Made by a program: the position numbers and the translations under genes. Below the pieces are notes generated by a model. That model worked only from the letters and a program-made list of their open reading frames with translations, had not been told where the DNA came from and ran no database searches. A stretch of DNA of 14,668 bases from Candidatus Effluviviaceae Genus I sp. (GTDB taxonomy: Bacteria > Joyebacterota > Joyebacteria > Joyebacterales > Joyebacteraceae), in contig VGIX01000040.1 of assembly GCA_016867725.1 (NCBI GenBank), forward strand, positions 1 to 14,668, written 5' to 3'. Shown piece by piece: positions 1-7,543 of the stretch (position 1 is the first letter of the stretch; each line of letters opens with the position of its first letter).

Positions 1-20
1 ATGCGCTTCTTCTCCGTCAT
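1..20 (-). CDS. start of a further gene in the leftward cluster (partial)
   Basis: Eight bases after the TAG of the TusA-like gene, the minus strand has an ATG followed by codons for Thr-Glu-Lys-Lys-Arg, running off the left edge. A short purine stretch (AGGTG) sits about five bases before the ATG and overlaps the end of the TusA-like gene. The tight spacing suggests a co-transcribed gene. Only six codons are visible, so no function can be given and the call could be chance. Confidence 0.35.
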
Positions 21-28
21 GGTCGCAC

Positions 29-280
29 CTATGCCTTCCTTCTGATGAGGAACCGGAACACGCTCCCGTCGTTCTCGACCGAGACGAGCTCGTGCCCGGC
101 GCGCTTCGCCCAGCTCCGGACATCGGACTCGGAGGACGGGTCGTCAGCCAGGAGCTCGAGCACCTCGCCGACCGCGACGCGCTCGATCTCCTCGTTCACC
201 CGGATGACAGGCTCGGGGCAGAAGTACCCCACCATGTCCAGGGTGGCCGCGATGTCGGGTGTGTGGTTGCCCATGGCCAT
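29..280 (-). CDS. TusA/SirA-family sulfur carrier protein
   Basis: Small cytoplasmic protein of 83 residues, the usual length for the TusA (SirA/YeeD) family. Family members carry sulfur as a persulfide on one cysteine, for tRNA thiolation, molybdenum cofactor work or sulfur oxidation. The family signature is seen near residues 15-25: Leu-Asp-x-x-Gly-x-x-Cys-Pro-x-Pro-Val, with Cys21 as the predicted persulfide carrier. The rest fits the two-layer alpha/beta fold: a helix after the CPxP loop, then an acidic strand and turn (LELLADDPSS) and a C-terminal strand. No strong Shine-Dalgarno precedes ATG280, and the ATG two codons later is equally possible. It lies 58 bp after the protease gene in the same direction and is followed at once by another start codon, so it is probably an operon member. 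No DsrE, desulfurase or tus genes are visible, so its sulfur pathway is unknown. Confidence 0.88.
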   Translation of the reverse strand: MAMGNHTPDIAATLDMVGYFCPEPVIRVNEEIERVAVGEVLELLADDPSSESDVRSWAKRAGHELVSVENDGSVFRFLIRRKA

Positions 281-294
281 CGTGTGTTCAGATG

Positions 295-336
295 CGCGCG
301 GAGGGCGGCGGTTCCCCGGGCGCCCGCCGCCGCGCG
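295..336 (-). other. intercistronic hairpin between protease and TusA-like genes
   Basis: The 58-bp gap holds an inverted repeat: GGCGGCGG at 304-311 pairs perfectly with CCGCCGCC at 324-331, flanked by further GC-rich complementary bases. No T-run follows on the minus strand, so it is not a convincing intrinsic terminator. It could be an mRNA-stabilising or attenuating structure between cistrons, or simply a product of GC-rich sequence. Confidence 0.4.
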
Positions 337-338
337 GC

Positions 339-965
339 CTAGGAGACGATCGCGAGGAACAGCCGCCAGAAGACGTTGAAGACCGGGTCGAGGACGCCGA
401 GGAACATGAGGGCGAAGATGATCATGAACCCGAAGCGCTCGATGCTGAGGTACGCGATCGCCATGCGCGTCGGGAGCGAGGCCGCCACGAGCCGTGAGCC
501 GTCGAGCGGCGGGATCGGAAGCAGGTTGAACAACGCGAGGAACAGGTTGATCGCTGCCCCGGCGAACCCGAGGTAGCCGAGCCACACGGGTCCGTTCTGC
601 GCGACGACCAGCTTGTAGAGCGCCACGTAGACGATGACCTGGAGCAGGTTCGCGACGGGGCCCGCGAGCGCGGTCACGGCGAAGTCGCGCAGGGGATCGC
701 GGAACCGCCGGATGTCGATGGGCACGGGCTTCGCCCAGCCGATGACGAACGGCGAGCCGGTGAGGATCAGGAACCCCGGGATGACGATGCTCCCGAAGAG
801 GTCGATGTGCGGAAGCGGGTTGAGCGTGATGCGGCCGAGGCGGCGCGCCGTCGGGTCGCCGCGCTTCTCGGCGATCCAGCCGTGCGCGACCTCGTGGATG
901 ATGATGGCGAACATGAGCACGAAGATCCTGATGACGATCTGCACGACCCTGGGCAGCCCCGGCAT
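339..965 (-). CDS. site-2 protease family (M50) membrane metalloprotease
   Basis: Integral membrane zinc protease of the short YwhC-like M50 group, about 208 residues. The metal-binding HExxH motif is in the first membrane helix (His24-Glu25-Val-Ala-His28). A Thr-Leu-Asn-Pro-Leu-Pro-His-Ile-Asp stretch follows, as is usual in this subgroup. The third zinc ligand region is Asn-Leu-Leu-Pro-Ile-Pro-Pro-Leu-Asp-Gly near residue 155. Several hydrophobic segments fit four to six membrane helices, and no PDZ domain is present. Such proteins cleave substrates within the membrane, but this one's substrate cannot be read. I chose the ATG at 965 because AGGGG sits about five bases upstream. ATG968 and ATG992 are in frame, and the last would overlap the HAD gene by 19 bp. 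The position just after the HAD gene suggests translational coupling. Confidence 0.93.
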   Translation of the reverse strand: MPGLPRVVQIVIRIFVLMFAIIIHEVAHGWIAEKRGDPTARRLGRITLNPLPHIDLFGSIVIPGFLILTGSPFVIGWAKPVPIDIRRFRDPLRDFAVTALAGPVANLLQVIVYVALYKLVVAQNGPVWLGYLGFAGAAINLFLALFNLLPIPPLDGSRLVAASLPTRMAIAYLSIERFGFMIIFALMFLGVLDPVFNVFWRLFLAIVS

Positions 966-973
966 CATCCCCC

Positions 974-1678
974 CTACTCTCGTTCCATCCACGAGTCCAC
1001 GAGCGGCACGACGTCCCCGAACCTCCGCACGACCGGGCAGTCCACGGCGCCGTATGCGCCGACGGGATCGAAGAGCACGGGCGCCATCCCCGCGGCCCGC
1101 GCGCCGACGACGTCCACCTCGTAGTAGTCGCCGACGTACACGACGTCCGCCGCGCCGAGGCCCGCGCGACCGAGGGCCATCCTGAAGATCCCGGGGTCCG
1201 GCTTGCTCACGCCCACGACGGCCGAGTCGATCACGAAGTCGAAGTGGTCACGGATGCCGATCTCGCCGAGGCGCCGCTCCAGCCTCCCATCGGAGTTCGA
1301 GACGATCCCGACCGCGAGCCCGCGGCGCCTGAGCGCGCCGACGGTGTCCTCGAGCCCCTCGACGGGCACCTTCCAGATGCCGAGCCCCTCGTCATTGGCC
1401 GCGCGGGTCCGCTCGATCGCCCCGGCCAGGGCGTCGGCCGGCACGCCCAGCCGCTCGTAGAACGGGGTGTAGTACACCGACCAGTAGCGGATGACGCCCC
1501 CGTTCGAGGACTCGGCGACGGCGCGCTCGAACGCCGTCCGCGCCCGCGCCTCCGCCGTTACGACGTCGTCCAGGCGCACACCGGCGCCCGCGCCCGCCGC
1601 GACGGCGATGTCCCGGTAGATGTCGTAGTCGGGGAAGACGACCGTGTTCCCCGCGTCGAAGAAGACACCCCTGATCAT
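974..1678 (-). CDS. HAD-superfamily hydrolase
   Basis: Cytoplasmic Rossmann-like hydrolase of 234 residues, typical for HAD subfamily IA with a helical cap (about residues 17-95). Motif I is FFDAGNT with nucleophile Asp8. Motif II is the Ser in IVSNSD. The motif III lysine is in VSKPDPGIF. Motif IV is VGDYYEVD. Family members usually hydrolyse phosphate esters, and a few are dehalogenases or phosphonatases. The residue two after the nucleophile is Gly rather than the Asp general acid of classical HAD phosphatases. This occurs in some HAD branches and makes a simple phosphatase call less certain. A GGAG sits four bases before the ATG. It lies 45 bp after the secreted helical protein gene and just before the protease gene, all in the same direction. 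The substrate is unknown. Confidence 0.92.
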   Translation of the reverse strand: MIRGVFFDAGNTVVFPDYDIYRDIAVAAGAGAGVRLDDVVTAEARARTAFERAVAESSNGGVIRYWSVYYTPFYERLGVPADALAGAIERTRAANDEGLGIWKVPVEGLEDTVGALRRRGLAVGIVSNSDGRLERRLGEIGIRDHFDFVIDSAVVGVSKPDPGIFRMALGRAGLGAADVVYVGDYYEVDVVGARAAGMAPVLFDPVGAYGAVDCPVVRRFGDVVPLVDSWMERE

Positions 1679-1723
1679 GACGCTCCGATTCGGCAGGAGC
1701 CGGACCTTCCGTTCCCCGTCGAT

Positions 1724-3154
1724 CTAGTTTCCGTCCGGCGCAGCGAGCGCCCGCAGAGCGGCGTCGCCGCTGCTGAGCGCGTGGAGCCACGCGTTCCTGA
1801 AGTGCCCGATGGCGTCCTGCCCGTAGCGTGACATCGGCATCGCGGCCGACCTGCCGGCCGCGAGCGCCGCGCGGGACTCGCGGGCGGAGAGCAACGCGGA
1901 CTGCATGAGCATGTTGTTCCGCATCCTGACAGCCGCCCGCTGGACGGCCTCGTCGCGCCTCCGCTGGGAGTCCTCCTTGCGATACCCTTCAACGGCCTTG
2001 TAGTGGTCCTCGAGCCTGTCCGCCGCGCCGGCGACCGCCGCGGACGCGTACTCGGTGGCGCGCTCCGCCAGCAGCCGTTCGGCCTCGACGACGAGCGCGA
2101 GGCCGGCCCCGATGCGCCGCTTCGTCTCCGCGGGGTACGCCGTTCTGCCTTCGTCGAGCACCTGCCGGTTCAGCCAGACCACAAGCTCCGCGTCGTCCCT
2201 GAGGACCGTCCACGGGATGTGCGCCACCCCGGTCGCCTCGACCTCGACCGCTTCGAGCGCCTGCTGCGTCGCGGCCGCCGTTCGGAGCGCGGTCGTGAGG
2301 TCGGCGAAGACGGCGTTCGCCGCGAGGAGCGCGTCCACCGAGCCGTCGACCTGGCTCGCCCACCGCAGCGCGTCGTCCGTGATGGTCTTCACGGCGGCCC
2401 AGGGCTGGGCGAGGGCGGACGGGCTCTGTGCGCGAAGCGCGACCGCAAGGTCCCCCAGCGCCGACGCCTCCTCCTGGGCCTGGTCCGCAACCGTCGTGAG
2501 CTCGGACACGAGCCGATCGAGGTCGAGCCACGCGCTGGCCATCGGCTCGTACTCCTCGCGGCTCATCGCCGCCTTCGACGCGTCCGATCGCGCGCTGAGC
2601 GCCGTTCCGATCCTGCCCGCCGAGGCGCCGAGCGCGCCGAGGCGCCCCACGCGTCGCTTGAGCGTCGCAGAGGTCTTCCTGCTCTCGCTCGCGCTGGACT
2701 CGTGCCACGCGACGAACCCGAAGATGGTGTCGCGGACGGCGCCCTCGACCGGGAGAAGCTGGGAGACGTCGGGGATCCCGAACGAAGGGTCGGCGTTCCC
2801 GATCGCTGCCATCGCCGCGACGAGACGCTCTCCCACGCCCGAGAACGCGCGCGCCCCCTGTGCGATGCTCTGGACGTCTCCCTCGATGCCGGCTTCCCCA
2901 AGCGCCATGACCTCTGCCGCGAGCACCTGGATGAACTCGGCCTTGAGGTTGGTCACCTCGCGCAGGTACCAGGGGTAGAGCGGCACGTCGAACGCCAGCG
3001 GCCCCGGGGGCGGCGCCGCCGGGGTCGTGAGCGCTGCGGCGCTTCCGTCCGGCTGCGCCGCCGCGACGCCCGGCATGAGGCTCGCGGCGGCCGCCGCCGA
3101 CAGCGCGACGACGAGCGGGACGCTCGCGGTCTTCTGCGATGAGATCCTGAACAT
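1724..3154 (-). CDS. secreted alpha-helical protein of unknown function
   Basis: 476-residue protein that I do not recognise. The N-terminus is a clear Sec signal peptide: Arg/Lys near residues 3-8, a hydrophobic Ala/Leu/Val core, then Val-Ala-Ala-Ala before Gln, a likely signal peptidase I site around residue 34. A Pro/Ala-rich linker follows. From about residue 60 to the end the sequence is almost all Ala-, Leu-, Glu- and Arg-rich heptad-like stretches with few aromatics and no cysteines, so a helical-bundle or coiled-coil periplasmic protein is likely. No enzyme motif is visible. ATG3154 was chosen because AGGAGG lies five bases upstream and the signal peptide begins there. The frame stays open to 3766, but that extension runs antisense to the next gene and lacks these signals. 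It has its own promoter and heads the leftward cluster. Confidence 0.85.
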   Translation of the reverse strand: MFRISSQKTASVPLVVALSAAAAASLMPGVAAAQPDGSAAALTTPAAPPPGPLAFDVPLYPWYLREVTNLKAEFIQVLAAEVMALGEAGIEGDVQSIAQGARAFSGVGERLVAAMAAIGNADPSFGIPDVSQLLPVEGAVRDTIFGFVAWHESSASESRKTSATLKRRVGRLGALGASAGRIGTALSARSDASKAAMSREEYEPMASAWLDLDRLVSELTTVADQAQEEASALGDLAVALRAQSPSALAQPWAAVKTITDDALRWASQVDGSVDALLAANAVFADLTTALRTAAATQQALEAVEVEATGVAHIPWTVLRDDAELVVWLNRQVLDEGRTAYPAETKRRIGAGLALVVEAERLLAERATEYASAAVAGAADRLEDHYKAVEGYRKEDSQRRRDEAVQRAAVRMRNNMLMQSALLSARESRAALAAGRSAAMPMSRYGQDAIGHFRNAWLHALSSGDAALRALAAPDGN

Positions 3155-3234
3155 CACAGCCTCCTGAGCTCGGCTTGAAGGACCGGGCGCCGCGGGAGCG
3201 CGATCAGCCCGGCCCCCTCGGCGCGCACACGAGC

Positions 3235-3262
3235 ATACTAGCACAACGGGGCGGTCGGACAA
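3235..3262 (-). promoter_or_regulatory. sigma-70-like promoter for the secreted helical protein
   Basis: On the minus strand, -35 TTGTCC (3262-3257) is followed after 16 bp by -10 TAGTAT (3240-3235). The -10 is preceded by TGC, giving an extended -10. This places a transcript start near 3228 and a leader of about 75 nt before ATG3154. Both boxes match consensus at four of six positions. Confidence 0.55.
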
Positions 3263-3294
3263 GGGGCCAGAGCGCCCGGCCGCGGACCTCGGCC

Positions 3295-3323
3295 TTGCGC
3301 CCGGCCGCCGCAGAATGCATACT
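3295..3323 (+). promoter_or_regulatory. possible promoter for the DUF3857/transglutaminase pair
   Basis: On the plus strand, TTGCGC (3295-3300), a 17-bp spacer and CATACT (3318-3323) form a plausible but weak sigma-70 site. It is the best candidate between the two divergent genes and would give a leader of about 125 nt. No clear operator palindrome was seen in the 300-bp intergenic stretch (3155-3454). Confidence 0.35.
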
Positions 3324-3454
3324 CGCGTGCCGTGTAAGTGAGCCAGCGGCCTGAAGCACGGTAGCCGCGCTGACCGGAGCGGAAGGCCGAACAGGGTGCA
3401 TCCGGGGCGGACGGGCGAACGCCTGCCCGCCCCGGGCACACGAAAGGAGCCGTG

Positions 3455-5449
3455 ATGCGACTCGCGCCGAGACGGACCGCGTTCATCCCACCCATCGCGT
3501 CGGTGGTGCTGGCTCTCGCGCTCGCCTTCATCCCAGCGCTCGCCGCCGCGCAGCCGAGGGCGCTCGAGATCGCGGACGCCGTGCGCCTCATGGAGAGCGT
3601 CGGCGGACCGGAGGCCTACCCCAACGCGAACGCCGTCGTCATCGTCAACGACACGCATATCGAGTTCGACGAGACGGGCGCGTTCAGGCAGTACGAGCAC
3701 TCGCTCACCAAGGTCCTCACCGATCAGGGACTGAAGGAGAACGCCGACGCGTCCTTCATGTACCACCGGCGATACGGTGGGGTCGAGGTTCTCGCCGCGC
3801 GCGTGATCAAGAAGGACGGCACCGAGGTGCCCGTCGGACCTGACCTGATCACGGACGGCACGCCGCCCGCGATCAGCGCGATGGACATCTACGAGACCGA
3901 CTTCCGCGAGAAGACCATCGTGTTCCCGAACCTCGAGGTGGGCGACGCGGTCGAGACGCTCGTCCTGCAGAACTCGAAGCCACTCCTCGAGAGCGAGTTC
4001 AACACCCTGCTCATCCTTCAGGCCTTCGATCCGGTGCGCGAGGCGACGGTCACGATCGTCGGCCCGACCTCAAAGCCGCTCAGGCACATCGTGAAGGGCG
4101 TGGACGCGGCGTTCACCCGCGCGACCGAGGGCGCGAACACCCGGTACGTCTGGCGCGCCGCGAACCTGCCGCGCGTGGATCGCGAACCCGGCATGGTCTC
4201 GCCGGCCCAGATCGTCGGTCGGATCGTCGTCTCGACCGTGCAGACCTGGCCCGACCTCTCGCGCATCGCGTGGAGGCTCACCGAGGACAAGTGCGTCGCG
4301 GAGGACACGGTGAAGGCCCTCGTCGCCGAAGTCACTGAGGGTCTCACAACGACCGACGACAAGTTGCGGGCGATCCACTACTGGATCCTCGAGAACGTCC
4401 GCTACCTGGGCGTCGCGATGGACCGTGGGGCGTTCCTGGAGCCGCACACCGCGGCGTACACCATCGAGAAGGAGTACGGCGTCTGCCGCGACAAGGCCGT
4501 CCTCATGGTCGCGATGCTCGGCGAGATCGGCGTGCCGGCCTGGACCGTCTTCATCAACGTGAACCGCGAGACCGACCCGGAGGTGCCGAGCATCTACTTC
4601 GAGCACGGCATCGTCGCCGTGAAGGGGCCGGACGGCGAATTCCGCTACATCGACCCGACCGTCGAGACGAGCCGCGACGTGTACGCGAACTACCCGAGCG
4701 ACCGCTGGGTGCTCGTCATCTCGGAGGAGGGCCACGATCTGCGTCGCGCCCCCCATCTCCCCGCCTCGCAGAACTCGGGCGTCATCTCAGACCGGTGCGC
4801 GCTCGGCGGTGACCTCTCGATCGCCGGAACCGTCACGGTGACCGGGCGCGGCATGTACGAGGAGATCCTCCGGACGATCGCGAAGGCCGCCAAGGTGGAG
4901 CAGCTGCGCATGATGTGGGAGGAAAACGTGCACGCGGTCCATCCGGCGGCTCAGCTCACGTCCTTCTCCATGACGGACCCCGAGGATCTCATGACGCCGC
5001 TCACGGTGGCAGCCTCCTACAGCATCGCCGACTACGCGCTCGACGCCTCGCCGTTCCTCCTGTTCAGGGTGCCGGCGGCGACGGGGGCGTTCGATTTCCT
5101 GTCCGACGCGCTGCTCGGGCGCCTCACCGGGCTCGCCGAGAGGAAGCATGCGATGGCCCTGGGCACCACGCTCGGCCTCGAGGAGTCGTCGGAGATCGAG
5201 GTGCCCGCCGGGCTTCACGTGGAGAGCTTCCCCGACGCGGTGGACTTCCGGCAGGGCGCGGTCAGCCTCTCCGTGGAGTACGAGTTCGTCCCCGGACCGC
5301 CCGGGAGGCCCGGTGTCGTGAGGTATCGGCGCGCGCTCGGGATCGACTCGCACGAGGTGTCGCCCGCCGACTACCTCGCGCTCAAGGAGGCCGCGAGGCT
5401 CGGTTCCCGCTCGACCAAGGGCGAGGTCATCCTGAAGAGGGAGGGCTAG
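3455..5449 (+). CDS. secreted DUF3857 and transglutaminase-domain protein, triad intact
   Basis: 664-residue exported protein. The signal peptide is residues 1 to about 32, ending in Leu-Ala-Ala-Ala before Gln. A DUF3857 beta domain follows (about 50-210, including the SLTKVL stretch). The transglutaminase/papain-like domain is about 270-410, and the C-terminal beta domain is DUF3858-like. The catalytic triad is visible: Cys344 in YGVCRDKAVL, His384 in YFEHGIVAV and Asp400 in YIDPTVE. In this fold the triad supports amide chemistry (protease, amidase or crosslinking), but the substrate of the DUF3857 group is unknown. The start is ATG3455, with AAAGGAG five bases upstream; the GTG just before it is too close to that site. 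The stop codon abuts the ATG of the next gene, so the two are almost certainly co-translated. It diverges from the secreted helical protein. Confidence 0.92.
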   Translation: MRLAPRRTAFIPPIASVVLALALAFIPALAAAQPRALEIADAVRLMESVGGPEAYPNANAVVIVNDTHIEFDETGAFRQYEHSLTKVLTDQGLKENADASFMYHRRYGGVEVLAARVIKKDGTEVPVGPDLITDGTPPAISAMDIYETDFREKTIVFPNLEVGDAVETLVLQNSKPLLESEFNTLLILQAFDPVREATVTIVGPTSKPLRHIVKGVDAAFTRATEGANTRYVWRAANLPRVDREPGMVSPAQIVGRIVVSTVQTWPDLSRIAWRLTEDKCVAEDTVKALVAEVTEGLTTTDDKLRAIHYWILENVRYLGVAMDRGAFLEPHTAAYTIEKEYGVCRDKAVLMVAMLGEIGVPAWTVFINVNRETDPEVPSIYFEHGIVAVKGPDGEFRYIDPTVETSRDVYANYPSDRWVLVISEEGHDLRRAPHLPASQNSGVISDRCALGGDLSIAGTVTVTGRGMYEEILRTIAKAAKVEQLRMMWEENVHAVHPAAQLTSFSMTDPEDLMTPLTVAASYSIADYALDASPFLLFRVPAATGAFDFLSDALLGRLTGLAERKHAMALGTTLGLEESSEIEVPAGLHVESFPDAVDFRQGAVSLSVEYEFVPGPPGRPGVVRYRRALGIDSHEVSPADYLALKEAARLGSRSTKGEVILKREG

Positions 5450-7402
5450 ATGAGACACGCGCTCCTCATCCTGACAGCGCTTGCGGTGACGGCCGTGGCC
5501 GTCGCTCCGGCGGCCGGCGAGTGGACCGACCAGTCCGTGCAGAAGCTCATCGCGAAGGCGCCTCCCGACGACGCCTACCCGGGCGCCGCGGCCGTCTTCC
5601 TCAGACTCGAGGACACCGTCGAGGTCGCCGCGGATGGCTCGATGCGCGCGCTCAGGAACTCGCTCACGAAGGTGCTCACGCTCCGCGGGCGCGAGAAGTA
5701 CAGCAACCGGACCTTCCTCTACAACAGCGACGAGGCCGCGCTGTCCGTCCTCAAGGGCGTGACGACGAGGTCCACGGGCAGGTCCGTCGAGGTCGAGAAG
5801 GACGCGGTGAACGACGTCACGCCGGCGTTCCTCCAGGGCGCGACGATGTACGCCAACGTGCTCGAGAAGGTCATCTCCTTCCCCGTGGCGGGCCCGGGCG
5901 CGACCATGGAGCTTCAACTTGAGGAGACCAGGCGCGCCGCGAGCGACGGGAGCTTCTCGGGCATCGAGTTCCTCGGGATGGACGACCCCGTGCTGGACGC
6001 CGTCTTCACGCTGCGGTATCCCCCGGGGATGCCGGAGCCGAAGACCGCGGCGCTTCCAGGCGCAGTGAGCGGGGTCCGGATCGAGAGGAAGACGAAGCGC
6101 GACGAGATGTCGTTCTCGACGAAGGGCTTCCCTGGCCTCGTCCCCGAGGAGAACATGCCGCCGGCCGGCGAGCTGTACCCGCGGGTCATCTACACGAGCT
6201 ACGGGTCGTGGAACCAGGCGGCGGCGTTCTTCGCGAGCGCGTTCTTCCCGCACGTCCAGACCGACGGTCCCGTCGCCGACCGGGTCGCGCAGGCCACCGC
6301 CGGCCTCGCGGGCCGCGAGGACAAGGTCCGCGCGCTCTTCCTCGACGCGGCGACGAGCGTCCGGAGCGTGCACCTCAACCTCGGCGTCGGCGGCTACGAG
6401 CCCAACGACGCCTCCGTCGTCCTCACCAACAGGTACGGCGACACGCGCGACAAGGCGGTGCTCCTCGTGAGCATGCTGCGCGCCGCCGGTATCGACGCGT
6501 GGCCGGCGGCGGTCGCGGCCGAGCGGGCATCGGCCGACGTCTCGGCCGTGCTGGGGAACGTCCCCACGCTGCGCTTGTTCGATCGCATCCTCGTCGCCGT
6601 CGCGGACGGCCCGGCCTATCGCTTCCTCGACCCGATGCTCGACGACGTCGCCTACGGGTTCCTCCGCTACGGCCCGGGGAACACGGCCCTGGTCGTCAAG
6701 GACGACGGCACGGGCGAGCGTGTTGCCGTTCCGCCGCCCGCGCCGGAGGAGAGCGCCGCCCGCCGTTTCCTGAACGCCTCGGTCCGGCCGGACGGCTCGG
6801 CCGTCGTGACGGCGTCGTGCGATCTCACCGGCTACTTCGACCGCAAGGCGCGGAGACTCCTCAAGGACGCTCCTGCGTCGGACGTCCAGAAGGTCTTCGA
6901 CTCCGCGGCGAACGCGCTGTCGTCCGGCGCGAGGCACGTCTCCCACTCGATGTCCGACCTCCGGGACCTCACCGCGCCCGTCCGCGTGGAGCAGACGATC
7001 GACGCGCCGGACTTCGCGGTCGCGCAGGGAGACATGATGATCGTGCGCGTGCCGCCGTTCCCGCACGACTTCGCCGCGTCCGGAGTCGCGCCCACGCTCG
7101 CGGAGCGCAAGTTCCCGTTCGACCACCCGTGCGAGCTCGACAGCAGCCTCGAGGTCACGCTCGCCGTGCCGGCGGGCTACCAGGTCGTCAGTCTGCCCAA
7201 GCCGGTGTCCGTGAGCACGGCCGTGGCCGACTTCCGGCTCGCATGCGAGTGGGACCAGGCCCGGAGCGCCGTTGTGTGGCGCCAGGAGATCACGGTACGC
7301 TCGCGGAGGATAGGCGTCGCCGACTACGCCGCATTCAAGGCAGGGCACGACGCGGTGACGGCGCCGAAGAACAGGCTCATCCTCCTGGAGAAGACAGGCT
7401 AG
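5450..7402 (+). CDS. secreted DUF3857/transglutaminase-fold paralogue, probable pseudoenzyme
   Basis: 650-residue paralogue of the preceding protein, starting at the base after its TAG with AGGGAGGG four bases upstream of the ATG. The signal peptide covers about residues 1-23 (ending Ala-Pro-Ala-Ala-Gly). It has the same order of DUF3857, transglutaminase-fold and C-terminal beta domains. Aligning by eye, SLTKVLT, RDKAVLLVSML and FLDP line up with SLTKVLT, RDKAVLMVAML and YIDP of the first protein. The catalytic positions differ: Thr332 replaces Cys (YGDTRDKAV) and Arg379 replaces His (LFDRILVAV), while Asp394 remains. It therefore should lack cysteine hydrolase or transglutaminase activity. 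A role as partner, regulator or binding subunit of the active paralogue is an inference from gene order. The reading frame is intact, so this is not decay. Confidence 0.9.
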   Translation: MRHALLILTALAVTAVAVAPAAGEWTDQSVQKLIAKAPPDDAYPGAAAVFLRLEDTVEVAADGSMRALRNSLTKVLTLRGREKYSNRTFLYNSDEAALSVLKGVTTRSTGRSVEVEKDAVNDVTPAFLQGATMYANVLEKVISFPVAGPGATMELQLEETRRAASDGSFSGIEFLGMDDPVLDAVFTLRYPPGMPEPKTAALPGAVSGVRIERKTKRDEMSFSTKGFPGLVPEENMPPAGELYPRVIYTSYGSWNQAAAFFASAFFPHVQTDGPVADRVAQATAGLAGREDKVRALFLDAATSVRSVHLNLGVGGYEPNDASVVLTNRYGDTRDKAVLLVSMLRAAGIDAWPAAVAAERASADVSAVLGNVPTLRLFDRILVAVADGPAYRFLDPMLDDVAYGFLRYGPGNTALVVKDDGTGERVAVPPPAPEESAARRFLNASVRPDGSAVVTASCDLTGYFDRKARRLLKDAPASDVQKVFDSAANALSSGARHVSHSMSDLRDLTAPVRVEQTIDAPDFAVAQGDMMIVRVPPFPHDFAASGVAPTLAERKFPFDHPCELDSSLEVTLAVPAGYQVVSLPKPVSVSTAVADFRLACEWDQARSAVVWRQEITVRSRRIGVADYAAFKAGHDAVTAPKNRLILLEKTG

Positions 7403-7466
7403 CTGCGGGTGGCGGCGCACCGCGCTCGCGCCGCGCCGACATCGGGCGGCCGCAGGCGAACAGAAC

Positions 7467-7503
7467 GAAGGGGGTCGGCACCGCGCCAACCCCCTTCTTC
7501 GTT
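7467..7503. terminator. two-way intrinsic terminator between convergent genes
   Basis: GAAGGGGGT (7467-7475) pairs with ACCCCCTTC (7489-7497). The stem continues inward with GGC (7477-7479) and GCC (7485-7487) around a five-base loop. On the minus strand the stem is followed by a T-rich tail (TTCGTTCTGTT). On the plus strand TTCGTT follows and can also extend the stem. It lies between the stop of the second transglutaminase-fold gene and the stop of glutamate dehydrogenase, so it can serve both. The rest of 7403-7543 shows nothing else. Confidence 0.72.
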
Positions 7504-7543
7504 GCCGTGGCCGGTCGAACGCCGGCCGGCCGTGTCGCCGCCG

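Noticed and set aside
3155-3766. Upstream extension of the secreted helical protein to 3766
   Set aside because: The extension would run antisense into the transglutaminase gene and hide the signal peptide. The ATG at 3154 has a perfect AGGAGG and begins the signal peptide.
4787-7489. A 900-codon open frame on the minus strand opposite the two transglutaminase-fold genes
   Set aside because: It is rich in Arg, Gly, His and Asp with no domain, signal or start site, as expected for the antisense of GC-rich genes. The plus-strand genes have clear domains, signal peptides and ribosome sites.
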